The notes under the pieces were generated by a model that saw nothing but the letters and a program-made list of their open reading frames with translations, searched no databases and was not told the DNA's origin. The position numbers and the translations under genes were made by a program. Below, one piece after another: positions 32,318-42,966 of a DNA stretch of 64,000 nucleotides (position 1 is its first letter; each line of letters opens with the position of its first letter). The DNA is from Histoplasma ohiense (Eukaryota > Ascomycota > Eurotiomycetes > Onygenales > Ajellomycetaceae): the NCBI GenBank assembly GCA_017607445.1, contig JAEVHH010000002.1, positions 1,240,001-1,304,000 on the forward strand. The letters are read 5' to 3'.

Positions 32318-32777
32318 AATATCTGATTCTATTCAAAGCAAGTTAGCAATCTCTTACTGAAAATAGAGACAAAGCAACACAATACTTACTGACTGGGGAT
32401 TTCTCTGGAAAATATTGTTAAAAAACTACTTTTACTGTTAATAAATGTTTCTATATTGATAACCCACTGATCCTCTAGTGATTACTTACATTCTTTCTTC
32501 AAAATATCAATGACAGAGGTGGGGGAAGGAATCTCTCAATAGCTTATCAGAATCAGAATTTGCTCAGAGGTTCTAGTTCTCTATATTCTTTGTGAAATCA
32601 CATATTCTATGATTCTATTTACTTCTGTGTTGTCAGTTATGATTCTATTTACTTCTACAAGTTTTGTGTTATCAGTGAAACAACAAAGGTTCACTGTCAC
32701 TTGTTACTGTGAATTATCTATAATTACTCTATAATTTTTTGGCCTGCTGGGACAGCAGCTCTTTCAGAGAGAGCAGT
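32318..32777. other. Element D upstream region of the antisense gene
   Basis: On the minus strand there are further GTAAGT donor-like sites (about 32390 and 32490), so the antisense gene may have additional 5' exons. A short purine tract (CAGAGAGAGCAG, about 32765-32776) before the 3' LTR is the likely plus-strand primer. Confidence 0.45.
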
Positions 32778-33159
32778 TGTAAGAAACCCACACTAAGTTA
32801 TCAGTGCTAGGCTGAAATTGGCAATTGCTCTAAAGATATGACATCACTGAATATAGCATCATCAATGTCATATCAGATTTGAAATCAAGACATTATCTTG
32901 CCACTTGCATCATACTACATCATCTACATCATAGCAAGTTCAATCTATTTACAATACTGTGTATATAGATAGCAGCTGACTCAATCTTCTAGAGATCAGC
33001 AGATCATTCTGTTTTAATTTGACCTCTATGTTCTACAATATCAATATTAATTCAAATCCCCTTCAATATATTACTGTATTATCTTCTACAACTTAATCCT
33101 TGCAGAGTCTTAAGGACTTCTTGTGATATAAGCAGCTGATTCTCATACTGCTGCTTATA
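32778..33159 (+). repeat. Element D 3' LTR
   Basis: 382 bp, same length as the 5' copy, ending GCTTATA instead of GCTTACA, followed by TTTGT. Its inner (left) edge has lost the CpGs kept at 26015. Confidence 0.94.
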
Positions 33160-33164
33160 TTTGT

Positions 33165-33990
33165 CTTCTCACATCTCTTCTCTCTCATCAATCTACTCAT
33201 TCTCCAGCATATTCAATGAAGAAAGATATTTTTCTTCATCTTCTTCTTCCACTTCTCCATCATCTGAGGCACCCTCTTCCCCTGCTCCACCAACATCAGT
33301 GGCAAATTGACAAAGAAAGCAGGCATCACAGACACTGCTGCAGCTATTGATGTCTTCACAATCTTCTTCATTGACTCTTCAGTCAACTCCTCCCCCATCA
33401 ACCTCTTCTCAATCAACCCCTTCATCACAGAGCTCTCAGAGCTCATCACTTTCAAAATTCTCATATTCTTCTTCACATTCTTCTCTTCCTCTAACATCTC
33501 TGCTCTGAAAGAATCAGACACAATCACAGTCTTCAAAATCTGCACCTCTGCAGACTCAGTTATCATCTGATGCTGGGATCACAGAGCATTCACCTCTGCT
33601 CTGCCTCAAGCAGACAGCATCACCAGATAAGATGCATTCAATTGTTTAACTAAATGACAAAGATGACTTTTGTGGTTGATCATATTCTTCTCAGCTGCCA
33701 CCCCTGCAAAAATAAACACTCACCCATACATGATGCACCTCAGAAGAGGTGTATCACACATCTAGCATCATTATCAGTATATCAACATTGCTAAAGGTAA
33801 GAATTAAAGAGAATTACTCACAGATTTGCAGAATTTCTCTGCAGAGGCACAAGCCTCACAACACTTCCAAGCATTTGATTTCAATGCACATCAAAAATTG
33901 ACATTTCCAAGTCTAGAGGCACAATGTTCACACAGAATTCAACTGTTGTGCATCACATGATTAGAGCTAGAGCAATATAACAAGCAAACA
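33165..33990 (-). pseudogene. Antisense cysteine-cluster gene of element B
   Basis: The minus strand from about 33970 reads Ile-Leu-Cys-Glu-His-Cys-Ala-Ser, then Arg-Cys-Ala-Leu, then Ala-Trp-Lys-Cys-Cys-Glu-Ala-Cys-x6-Cys-Lys-Ser, where TGAs replace Arg. A GTGAGT donor comes immediately after (33821). Downstream, a long frame (33703-33213) holds a coiled-coil-like charged stretch (Glu-Glu-Glu-Lys-Asn-Val-Lys-Lys-Asn-Met) and ends Lys-Asn-Ile-Phe-Leu-His at TGA. That TGA may itself be a lost Arg. The intron acceptor near 33704 leaves the wrong phase, so an indel or another acceptor is needed. Confidence 0.58.
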
Positions 33991-34349
33991 GCAAATGATG
34001 CTATATGAAAACAAGCTAGTGGCACACATGACCACACTAATAACACCACTGACAAGGAACATCAACAATAATATGCAATAAGCACCCAAGAAACAACTTA
34101 CTTAAAATCAGAATAATCAAAAAAGCTCATTTCAATAAAAAAAAAGAGAGGGAGAAGAACAACAATATAAAAATATAAAAATCTTTATTAAATTAGAAAT
34201 GAGAAAATCACAGCAGAAGGGCAAAGAGCTTTAATGATGATCAAGTTAAAAGAGAAGAGAAATCTTCAAGAAGAAAGAAATTCTTTTTGCTTCTCTGCAT
34301 GCAACCTCTAGCAATCAAAGAATCCACCAATTCCATCTCATTAAGAAAT
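33991..34349. other. Element B region before putative 3' LTR
   Basis: AT-rich, A-runs near 34137-34145, purine-rich stretch at about 34245-34285 (AGAGAAGAGAAATC...). I see no conserved frame. By position it would hold the antisense gene's 5' part and B's primer tract. Confidence 0.4.
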
Positions 34350-34805
34350 TGATAACAACGCGTATACAAGCTATCTAGAGGACGCGAATACAAGCTATCT
34401 AGAGAACATGATCAATATACTGCTATCAACAAGCAGAACTTACAATATGAGAATGCAATTATCTACTAGCAAGCAATCTATACAATCACTGAGAGCAGCT
34501 CTTATAAAAAAGAGAGGCAATTGTAATGCACTCATTTATTATTTCCTTATTATCTTCACTTATTATCTTCGCTTATTCTTACCTCTTTCCATTATACTCT
34601 CGCTACCACTATTTCTATATGTATATATATATCAATGTATGTATTTCACACATCTTCTTTCTCTTTCTTTTCTTCCTTAGCAATTAGCTACACTATGCTA
34701 CATTACACTACTATACTATATTACTCTACAATATATTACTATTATCTCTGCTATGCTATACACTATCTTCTACTGTTACTCTTCACACTGTCACTACATC
34801 TCACA
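34350..34805 (+). repeat. Putative left part of element B 3' LTR
   Basis: It starts TGATAACAACGCG, contains a 20-bp direct repeat (ATACAAGCTATCTAGAG at 34371 and 34389) and a TATA-like TCTTATAAAAAAGAG (34499) followed by pyrimidine/TA-rich sequence. This looks like an LTR U3-R region interrupted by element E. Its 5' partner is outside the window, so the identity is inferred from position only. Confidence 0.4.
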
Positions 34806-35307
34806 GATGGGTTAGCATCTGTTAGCAATTAACTTACACAATCAACTTCTGTCATTGCAATCATATGTAACTCTCAATGTTCTTTCACTCTGTGCTTCAC
34901 ACTTATATAGTCTCTAATGATTTTTCTGTGTAGCTTTTAATGTTCTTCTGCTCTGTGCTTCACACTTATATAGTTTCTAATAATTCTTCTCTGTAGTTCT
35001 CAATGATTCTTCTGTCTTATACTCTGTGCTTGTGTAGTTTCTAATGATTCTTCTGTGTAGCTCTCAATGATTCTTCTGTCTCACACTCTGTATTTATGTA
35101 GTTTCTAATGATTCTTCTGTGTAGCTCTTAATGTTCTTTCACTCCACACTTCACTGTGAAGTGGCTTCTGATATTCTTTCACTCTGAATTTCTCTCTATA
35201 AGAACTCTTTTTGTATGATCTTTTCTTCTGATTTCTTTTCTCTTTCTTTTCTTAATCAATTTGTAATCTGTAATTAGAATAGTATCAATTGAAGTATATC
35301 TGTTACA
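34806..35307 (+). repeat. Element E 5' LTR (family 1)
   Basis: It matches the A LTR from GATGGGTTAGCATCTG on but lacks the canonical first TGT. It ends GTATATCTGTTACA. It is about 502 bp because of small deletions, including 8 bp near 35288. CpG-free. The following 13 bases (35308-35320, TTACAAATTGATT) are the exact complement of AATCAATTTGTAA inside the LTR, preserving the self-priming pairing. Confidence 0.88.
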
Positions 35308-35682
35308 TTACAAATTGATTCTTCTGTGTTTAAGACTCAAGTGTTTTGTTATTAGTTCTTACATTCAAATGCATCATTATCAGTTCTTACATCTGAGTGC
35401 ATTGTTTACAGATCTGAGTGTCTAGTCATTATAAGAGATTTCTTGTGAGTCTGAGTGCTCTTATCATTAGTTATATAGACTGTTGTGTCTAAATATTTGA
35501 AACACAATTGACTGTGTTCTATAAGGTCTGAGTGTCTATGAACTGTAACACTGCAAATAGCATTCACAAAGAAGCTTGATCAAGCTTAGTGCTGCAACAC
35601 TGTGAATAGTGTCTACAAGAGAATCAAGTGCCTACAAGTATTTCTTTTCTTTTACTATTATTACATATTCTTAGATATCAAA

Positions 35683-36324
35683 ATGAACTATGAACAATTC
35701 TACAAACATCTGCTACATTCAAATGCAGTGGACAACAACTTAGATCTATGAAGTATTCTTCAGCAGCAAGTGCTACAGATGACTGAATTGCAATGATGAT
35801 TTGCTGAGATGAACACTTTCACATTCACTGTTTCTTCTACACTCACATCTTATGAAAAGTTCTCAAGAGAGAAGCTTTCAATTCTCAATAAATACAAGAG
35901 AGATCTAGCACTCTATCTTGTGTGAAAGTTAAAAGTAAATGTCAAATTGAACATTGACAGACAAGCAATAGACTCACTATTCAATCAAATGTGGTATATT
36001 CATAGCAGATTGAATGATGATGCATTAGTGAAATTTCAATTCTGAATGAGTCATTGTCAGAACAATCAGTATATATCAGAGCTAGTCTTCTGACAACTTG
36101 ACTCTCTCTTTCTCAATTCTATACTTCAAGTCAAGATGTTGAACTGACTTAATCAGATTTGTCAGATGAATGTTGTGTTGACAACTTATCTTTCTGAATT
36201 CAATTGCAAACTTCTAGAAGCAGAAGAGCAAGACTGAGATGATGTTGTCAAGATCAATATATTGTTCAAGAATTTGAACTTTCAGTTGCATAACTGAAAT
36301 GTAGAGTATCTGAAGCTCTCAATA
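35683..36324 (+). pseudogene. Element E gag, N-terminal part
   Basis: ATG 35683 (Met-Asn-Tyr-Glu-Gln-Phe-Tyr-Lys-His) opens the same Gag as in element A. It has Leu-Ser-Ile-Leu-Asn-Lys-Tyr and Asn-Val-Glu-Tyr-Leu-Lys-Leu-Ser-Ile before element F. It continues at 56576. Several TGA stops. 35321-35682 is the leader, as in element A. Confidence 0.85.
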
Positions 36325-36858
36325 TGTAATGGATGTACTTCAATTAACGATTTGATACTATCCTAATTACAGATTACGAATTGATTAAGAAAGGAAAGAG
36401 AAAAGAAATCAGAAGAAAAGGTCATACAAAAAGAATTCTTATAGAGAAAAGTTCAGAGTGGAAGAATATCAGAAGCTACTTCACAGTGAAGTGTGGAGTG
36501 GAAGAATATTAAGAGGTACACATAAGAATCATTAGAAACTATATAAATACAGAGTATGAGATGAGAGAATCATTGAGAGCTACACAGAAGAATTGTTAGA
36601 GACTACACAAATGCAGAACACAGAGCAGAAGAACATTAGAAGCTATATGAAAGAATCATTAGAGATTACACAAACACAGAACACAGAGCAGAAGAACATT
36701 AAGAGCTACACAGAAGAATTATTAGAAACTATATAAGTGCAGAGTATGAAGTGAAAGAACATCAAGAGTTACACAAGATCACAACAGTCAGAAACAAGCA
36801 GATGCAGAAGAAGAGTTGATTGTGTAAGATAATTACTAACAGATACTAATCCATCACA
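36325..36858 (-). repeat. Element F 3' LTR
   Basis: In + orientation it begins TGTAATGGATG and ends CCATCACA. It keeps CpGs at AATTAACGATT and ATTACGAATT, which the 5' LTR at 56042 lacks. It is followed on + by TTATCCCCCTCTATC, the complement of the polypurine tract AGAGGGGGATAA. Confidence 0.93.
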
Positions 36859-36990
36859 TTATCCCCCTCTATCAGAGTGAGTGAGGACTTGTAAGTGTCG
36901 AGAGCAGTGATGTCCTTCAAGACAGACACAGATTTCCAGATTGAATGATCATATTCTACTCATTTGATGAGATATTCACAATGATGATGG
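36859..36990 (-). pseudogene. Element F chromodomain tail, right of its 3' LTR
   Basis: The minus-strand complement matches the end of the family-1 pol (GAGTAGAATATGATCATTC = Glu-(TGA)-Asn-Met-Ile; compare Lys-Trp-Val-Glu-Tyr-Asn in H). It is cut by element G. Upstream sequence continues at 44963-45280. Confidence 0.75.
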
Positions 36991-37136
36991 TGTGGTAATT
37001 TCGGCTTATTATTCTTCCGTGGTGTACGCCACCCTCTATTATTAAGGATGGTGTATGCTACTGCACTAGTTATTTCATATAAGAAGAGCTGCAAAGCTTA
37101 GAAGCTTTGAACAGCTTAAGCAACCTTTGAACTATA
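36991..37136 (+). repeat. Element G 5' LTR
   Basis: 146 bp. The outer half keeps CpGs (TTTCGGC, TTCCGTGG, GTACGCC), where the 3' LTR has TCAGC, TCTGTGG and ATACATC. Directly after it, TGATAGCATGTC (37139) resembles a primer site for initiator Met tRNA (TGGTAGCG-type) after decay; this is tentative. Confidence 0.9.
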
Positions 37137-37361
37137 TCTGATAGCATGTCTAAACTGAAGGGAGCATACACTCCTGGAGGTGTGATAATTCCATCTATAA
37201 TGTGAGTTGTAGTTATCATGTCAGTGTGGTCATCTCTACACTCTAGAGCTCAATTGTATGAATGAGTGGTGAAGTCAGAACACTTCTGATTGCAAAATTG
37301 GTAGCAGACAACTCACCACCATATGTGAGATGAGCTGAGAGTGTAGAAAGGTGGTGTAGAG
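37137..37361 (+). other. Element G leader
   Basis: 225 bp between the LTR and the first candidate gag ATG. It contains the putative tRNA-type primer site at 37139. No conserved reading frame is seen. Confidence 0.45.
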
Positions 37362-38780
37362 GTGGACAATGGTTCAAAGAACCACTCTACTCACAAGCTT
37401 AAGAAGAAGTCAGTCAGTTGTATGATCAAGAAGATACCAACAAGAAATCAACTACAAATGATATTCTTAAGATATAGAGAAAAGCATACAACTGATGATA
37501 ATCATCATGAACATCTTCAACCAACATTCATCTCTTGTATCTGAACTGAATGAAATGCAACTGATTTCTGAAGATCTATGAAAAGCAGTATATAGAGTGA
37601 CAGCTCTTGCATCTGAGAATGACAAGCTTCTCATCTGCAACACCTTGTTAGAGGAGATATTGACAATGCATAATCTTTACCAAACAGAGCTTGAGATGCA
37701 GAAGAAATGTCAGTGTGTGGAAGCTGCTCAGCAATGAACAGTGAATGCTGTGAGCTTTGCAGATAGCCTTGCAAATGTCAGAAATGAGTGAGATGCTCAG
37801 ATGGCTGATCTGCACTGAGAACTGAAATGTGTACATTTCAAGACTGAATGTTCAGCAATGCTTGAGATCTCATTATGTAGCTTAATCAACTCTTCAAACA
37901 TCAACATCTCATCTAACAACTCTGACCCAGCATACACAGCATGAACAGTGTTCCCTGAGAATACATCAATCATCATAGAATATATCAAGCCAGGTGATCT
38001 ATCTAATCTGTCATGCTTTGATGATGAGTGTAAGAACAACACCACTCTCAACTGATTGAGTCAGATGCATTCACACTATTGCATGAAGTGCAAGCTCACA
38101 GAACAGCAACCCACTGAATTACAGCAGATCTTACATACAGCATCTATTCTCAAGAGAAAAGCTAGATTTCTTTGAATGACAGCTGAGAAGTTGAACATGG
38201 AAGCATCTGACAAGTATGAATTATCACAGAAATGGAATGATTTTGCAAGATGGATTCTGCATAACTTCAAGGAACTAGACATCAAAGACAAATGTTATGA
38301 ATGCTTTATAGAATGCAAGCAAAAAGAAGATCTCACATTGTACTACATTCATTTCAGCTTGCATTATCTTGTGATGAATCAAGAGCTTCTGACATCTTTC
38401 TGTCTACAAACCTTTGTACACAGCTTAGATACTGACCTATACATCAAGTGGAAGTGTCTTAACCCACAGCCACAGACAGTGGAGGAAACATACAAAACAC
38501 TACTCTTGAGAAAACAAGTGAGCAAGCTGCAAAAGCAAGCAGTGAGGGTGCAGACAAATGCAAGAAGACTCACATCTATATTCATCACTTCATCATCAAA
38601 ACATCTGAATGCAATGAATATCAATCTCAATGCTATCATGAGAGCTCTGAACCCCTCCAAGAAGAATTCATCAGAGTGAGTAGTCTGATATCACAAACAC
38701 AGAGCATGCTTTCACTGCAGCTGACAGAATCATAATGCAAGAGATTGCTGTAATCATCTCCAAGAGAAGAAGTCAAAAAA
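37362..38780 (+). pseudogene. Element G gag with CCHC knuckle
   Basis: An ATG at 37362 opens a short frame. From about 37555 another frame reads Leu-Asn-Glu-Met-Gln-Leu-Ile-Ser-Glu-Asp through TGA codons into the long open stretch 38176-38679, with Phe-Ala-Arg-Trp-Ile-Leu-His-Asn-Phe. The zinc knuckle C-F-H-C-S-(TGA)-Q-N-H-N-A-R-D-C follows at about 38707-38748. The N-terminal part looks coiled-coil. The join between the first ATG and the main frame is uncertain. Confidence 0.75.
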
Positions 38781-40930
38781 CTAGAGAGATCAGCAGAATC
38801 AGAGATGCTTGCTGATCAACTATTAAAGATCTTTAAAGTAGATGAGTTGTCTGTATTAGATGACTCTCTGAATTCTATAAGAGCTAAACAGAAGAGAGAT
38901 GATGAGATGAGTGCAGAAGAGAAAGCAGACAAACATCTGAATGCTGTAGAACTGAATACACTGATGTATAGAGAATATCTGAGATGAAAAAAAGAAGTGA
39001 CAGTGAAGGTGTTATTGAACACAAGTGCTTTGATGAAGTACATTGATGATCATATGCTAAAATGATTGTCTGATGTATGATGAGTGGAGGAATCTAAACA
39101 AGTAAAGCTTTCAAATAATTGTTATCTTATCTCATCTGTGAGAGTAAAGATGTCCTTGCATTTCAAGAGATGATCTTGCTACATCTGAGTATGCATGCTC
39201 TCAGATGTAGAATACAATCTGATCTTGGGGCTTGATTGATTTCAGAAGTATGATCCTCAAATCCATTGATGTACATGTCACATACAGTTGACAGATTGTA
39301 AGAATCAAATTCATATAATCTTACCCATGAATATGAGGTGCAGGTTCTGTGTGCCAGGGATGGAAGGCTTGAATCTCATCACTCAACATCAAGCAAAGTG
39401 AGTGCTGTGTAAATCTTTGACTCAGAGCATTCTATACATCATAAGAGAATCTGAGACAAAAGAACTGCCACTCACAAAAGATTTGAAAAATGAAACATAT
39501 ATAAAGACACTGTTTGAAAAGTATAAGAAGGTCTTTCAAATGAATCTTCTGTCTTCTCTGCTGCTCAAAAGAGAATTCATCCACAAGATCAATACAGAGA
39601 ATGCAAAGTCAATAAATTGCAATGTGTATCCTCTATCACAAATGCATCTTGAGGAATTACAGCAGCAGATAGAGGAGTTGTTGAAGAGGGGTCTCATACA
39701 ATCATTCTTCAGCATATGAGACTTCCCAGTTCTATTTGCTAAGAAGTCAAATGGAGAATGATGTATGTGCATCAACTATCAGATGCTCAATAAACTCACT
39801 GTAAAGAATGGATATTCACTACTGTGAATTCAACAACAATTAGATATGATAGAAAATGCTTGATACTTGATGAAGATTGACCTACTCACAGAATACTGGC
39901 AGATTTGTATAGATGAACTATCAGTGCTCAAAACAGTGTTTAACATGCAATGAGAAAAGTTTGAATTTCTTATAATATCTATAAGACTTACAAACACCTC
40001 TGCAATCTTTCAGATGATAATGAATATGATTCTTACAAAACAGAATGACTGATTGTGCTTTGTATATTTTGACAATATCTTAATCTTTTTGAACTCATAC
40101 AAAGAGCATCTACAACATGTGGATCAGATGCTCACAACTCTGGCAGAGCACAAGCTCTACATCAAATCATTGAAATGTGTGTTTGATATGAAGGAGTTGA
40201 AGTTCATGGGACATCTCATGGAAGAGGGCTGCATACACTCAATTCCTGAAAAACTAGAAGTTATCATGAAATGGTCAAGGTCTAGAAATGTACACCATGT
40301 ACATCAATTTTTAGAACTGGCATTCTATTACAGAAGATTTGTAAAGGATTTTGTATGAATTGCTGCTCTGTTGTCAGATCTTCTTAAAGAGACAGATGCT
40401 GAGCTTCACAAAAAGAAATTTTGTTTGATCATCTGAAACATCTTCTGTGAAGAGGTCTTTTTTGAGCTTAGAGAATATATGACAACATCTTCAGTGCTTG
40501 TTCAACTGAATCATACAAAGCTCTTCACAATTGAAACTGATGCATCAGAATAAATCATTGAATGCTCCCTTTTGCAAATGAAGAAGGATGATAAATTACA
40601 CTCAGTAGTGTATGATGACTGAAAGCTGTTGAGTGCAGAGCTTAACTATTCTGTGTATGAGAAGAAACTTCTAGCAATCAAACATGCACTAGATCTGTGG
40701 GATTGATATATCAACAACAGACATACAACAACAGTGATCATCAATCATGAAAGCCTCATTTATTTACAAACAACAATCAAACCCTTCAAGTGGCTAGTAT
40801 GATGAATATCAGAGTTCCAGATGTATGACCTTCAAATCAAATACAGAAAGAGGGTAGATGCTATTGTGTCAGATGTCATAAGTCATAGATCTGACTTCAT
40901 GGAAGAAGATTCAGTGAATGCAGCACAGAG
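38781..40930 (+). pseudogene. Element G protease, reverse transcriptase, RNase H
   Basis: The protease region (38990-39260) has Val-Leu-Leu-Asn-Thr-Ser-Ala (D-T-G expected) and Val-Glu-Tyr-Asn-Leu-Ile-Leu-Gly-Leu-Asp. The RT has Leu-Phe-Ala-Lys-Lys-Ser-Asn-Gly-Glu, Met-Lys-Ile-Asp-Leu, then Tyr-Phe-Asp-Asn-Ile-Leu for Y-x-D-D (40067), where the second Asp is Asn. Thumb: Phe-Tyr-Tyr-Arg-Arg-Phe-Val-Lys-Asp-Phe (40325). RNase H: Glu-Thr-Asp-Ala-Ser-Glu (40533). TGA stops. Confidence 0.85.
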
Positions 40931-42170
40931 AGAATTCACACTAACAGCACTGAGAGATTGTGATGAGGCAGAGTGATTGAAAGCTATAATCACTCACTTG
41001 AAGAATGGGAGTATATCAGCTGATAAACATCTGATGAAGATAATAGAAGAGATGCTTTCAAAATTCAAGCTTGCAAAGTTAGAGAAGAATGTTGTGCTTT
41101 ACTGTGACCTCAGTTACACAGAGACACTGTATCTTGAGCCCTAGTTTCAATGAAATCTGATAAGTTGTATACACAAGAAGTTCAGCCACTTAGAGAGCTC
41201 AGAACTTATAGATATTCTGAAAGATCAAGCATACTGATCAAGCATGAAAGAAGATATTCAGACATACACACAGAAGTGCTCAAACTGTCAAGTCTCAAAG
41301 AATGCAAGACAAGAATTGGAGTGTGAGAGGGCACAACATCAGATAGAAGATACAATTAAATCATTTGAATATTGAGGAATAGATCTCATAGAGATATTGT
41401 CATGAACATCAAATAGAAACTGCTGAATAATAACAGCAATCAATTACATCACAGAGTGGCCAATTGTGTGAGCAGTGTCAGAGATGATGAAGGAGATCAT
41501 TGCTAAATTTCTACACAATAATATCTACATCAATTATGATATGCTCTGTGAGATATTGATAGATAACAGTGCAAATCTCATAGAAGAAGTCATGAGACAC
41601 TTTGTCAAACAGTTGCAGACAAAGCATCACACAACAACACTCTATCACCCTCATACAAATGAAAAAGTCAAACACTTAAATGGAATACTAGACAGCATGC
41701 TGACAAAATATCTAGTGAGGAAGCTCACAAGGTTATGAGATGAATATCTGAGACAGACATTATTCACAACACAAATTTGTCAGCATACAGTCTCAAAGTG
41801 CTTGCTGTTCTACCTGCTCTATGGAGTGCATCCACATATCTCAGAGGATATACAGAAGCAGGTAGAGGAGGAGATAGCAGTTGCAGACATGAAATCAAGA
41901 GTGAGAGAAGTTAGTCACATCTGAGCAAAAGCAAATGAATTACTGCTCAACTGCATCATACAATTGAAAAGAATATGAGACTCACTAGTGAAAGAAACAA
42001 GTCTCACTGTGAGCACTTGAGTTCTTGTACAAAATGAAGAACCTGAGAAGTTTCAATCAAGATGATTTGAGTCATACAAAATCCTCAAATCACATCTCCT
42101 TGGAATGTATGCTTTGAAAGAATCAGAAAGACAGATTCTACACAATCTTATGACTCTCATTTTGTAGAGA
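40931..42170 (+). pseudogene. Element G integrase
   Basis: The zinc-binding region is at 41170-41300 (H-L ... C-S-N-C-Q-V). The core includes Gly-Ile-Asp-Leu-Ile-Glu-Ile (41380), Ile-Asp-Asn-Ser-Ala-Asn (41563) and Leu-Tyr-His-Pro-His-Thr-Asn-Glu-Lys-Val-Lys-His-Leu-Asn (41640), the usual Y-H-P-x-T-N-G-x-x-E-x-x-N block. I do not see a clear chromodomain after it. Confidence 0.83.
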
Positions 42171-42735
42171 TGAAGATGAAGGATTTCAATGGGCTGTGAT
42201 CATCTGCAGCACTATCATCAGCATTGAAGAAAAGAGGACTTACAATAGAAAAGCTCAGAGAAGTTAGAGAAATCATTGATATTTATGAATCAGATGATAT
42301 CACTTACTCAGACCTCTCAACAATAATTAAAAAAGAATGGAAGAAAATGGAAAAGGTGGGCATACAGCACACTCTGATAAGTGATGAGACTGTTGCTGAC
42401 TGTACAATATTGTGATGTAGACAGCAGACACAACACAGTCAGAGGTGAACTCAAGACAGTCAATCAGCATGTGAATCAAGTTGCAAGAAACAAAGAGATT
42501 CAGAGGAGGATTTGACTGTCTATACTAGCTCAATCACAGAGATCTCAGAGAATGAACTGTCAGAAACATCAGCAGATACATTGAATCAAGCTATTTCAGC
42601 ATCTGAGAACACTCAGAGATCAGATGAGATTAGTTTCAACAGATCATTCACTGTAGTTGTCTGAGCTTGTGAAGAGGGGCAGTATAATACACAGAGACAG
42701 AATGCTCTCATTGGAAAATATGAGATCTGCTGCCT
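42171..42735 (+). pseudogene. Element G 3' frame of unknown function
   Basis: The open frame 42182-42416 contains Lys-Arg-Gly-Leu-Thr-Ile-Glu-Lys-Leu-Arg-Glu. A second stretch follows, reading Arg-Asp-Ser-Glu-Glu-Asp-Leu-Thr-Val-Tyr and Ser/Thr/Glu-rich to about 42735. It may be the tail of pol or a separate gene. I do not recognise a domain. Confidence 0.4.
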
Positions 42736-42966
42736 CTAGTCATCAAGCATAGAACCAGTAAAAGGTCACATAAGATTAACAACTAGAAGAGAAAGGGAAA
42801 AAGAAAGCCAGGAAAACAATCTATTCACACACAGCTCTAATGACTGCTGCAGAGGCTTTGCCCAATTCCTAAAAATACATGAATGAAACAAAAAGAAAGA
42901 TGCACACCAACAAAAACATTCAAACCAGCAACCCCCAGAAACTATTCATATGCAACAATAGAGAAA

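Larger units (their letters stand above)
26015..33159 (+). mobile_element. Ty3/Gypsy chromovirus D, full length
   Basis: Two 382-bp LTRs (26015-26396 and 32778-33159) are flanked by TTTGT (26010-26014 and 33160-33164). Total 7145 bp with no nested insertion. It encodes gag with an intact CCHC, protease, RT with an intact Y-L-D-D, RNase H, integrase and chromodomain on +, and an antisense cysteine-cluster gene on -. It is the least catalytically damaged pol in the window, although TGA stops still interrupt it. Confidence 0.95.

Noticed and set aside
34408..34832. Two frames rich in Tyr, Leu and Ser near 34408-34832
   Set aside because: They translate TA/CT-rich LTR-like sequence. No domain and no counterpart.
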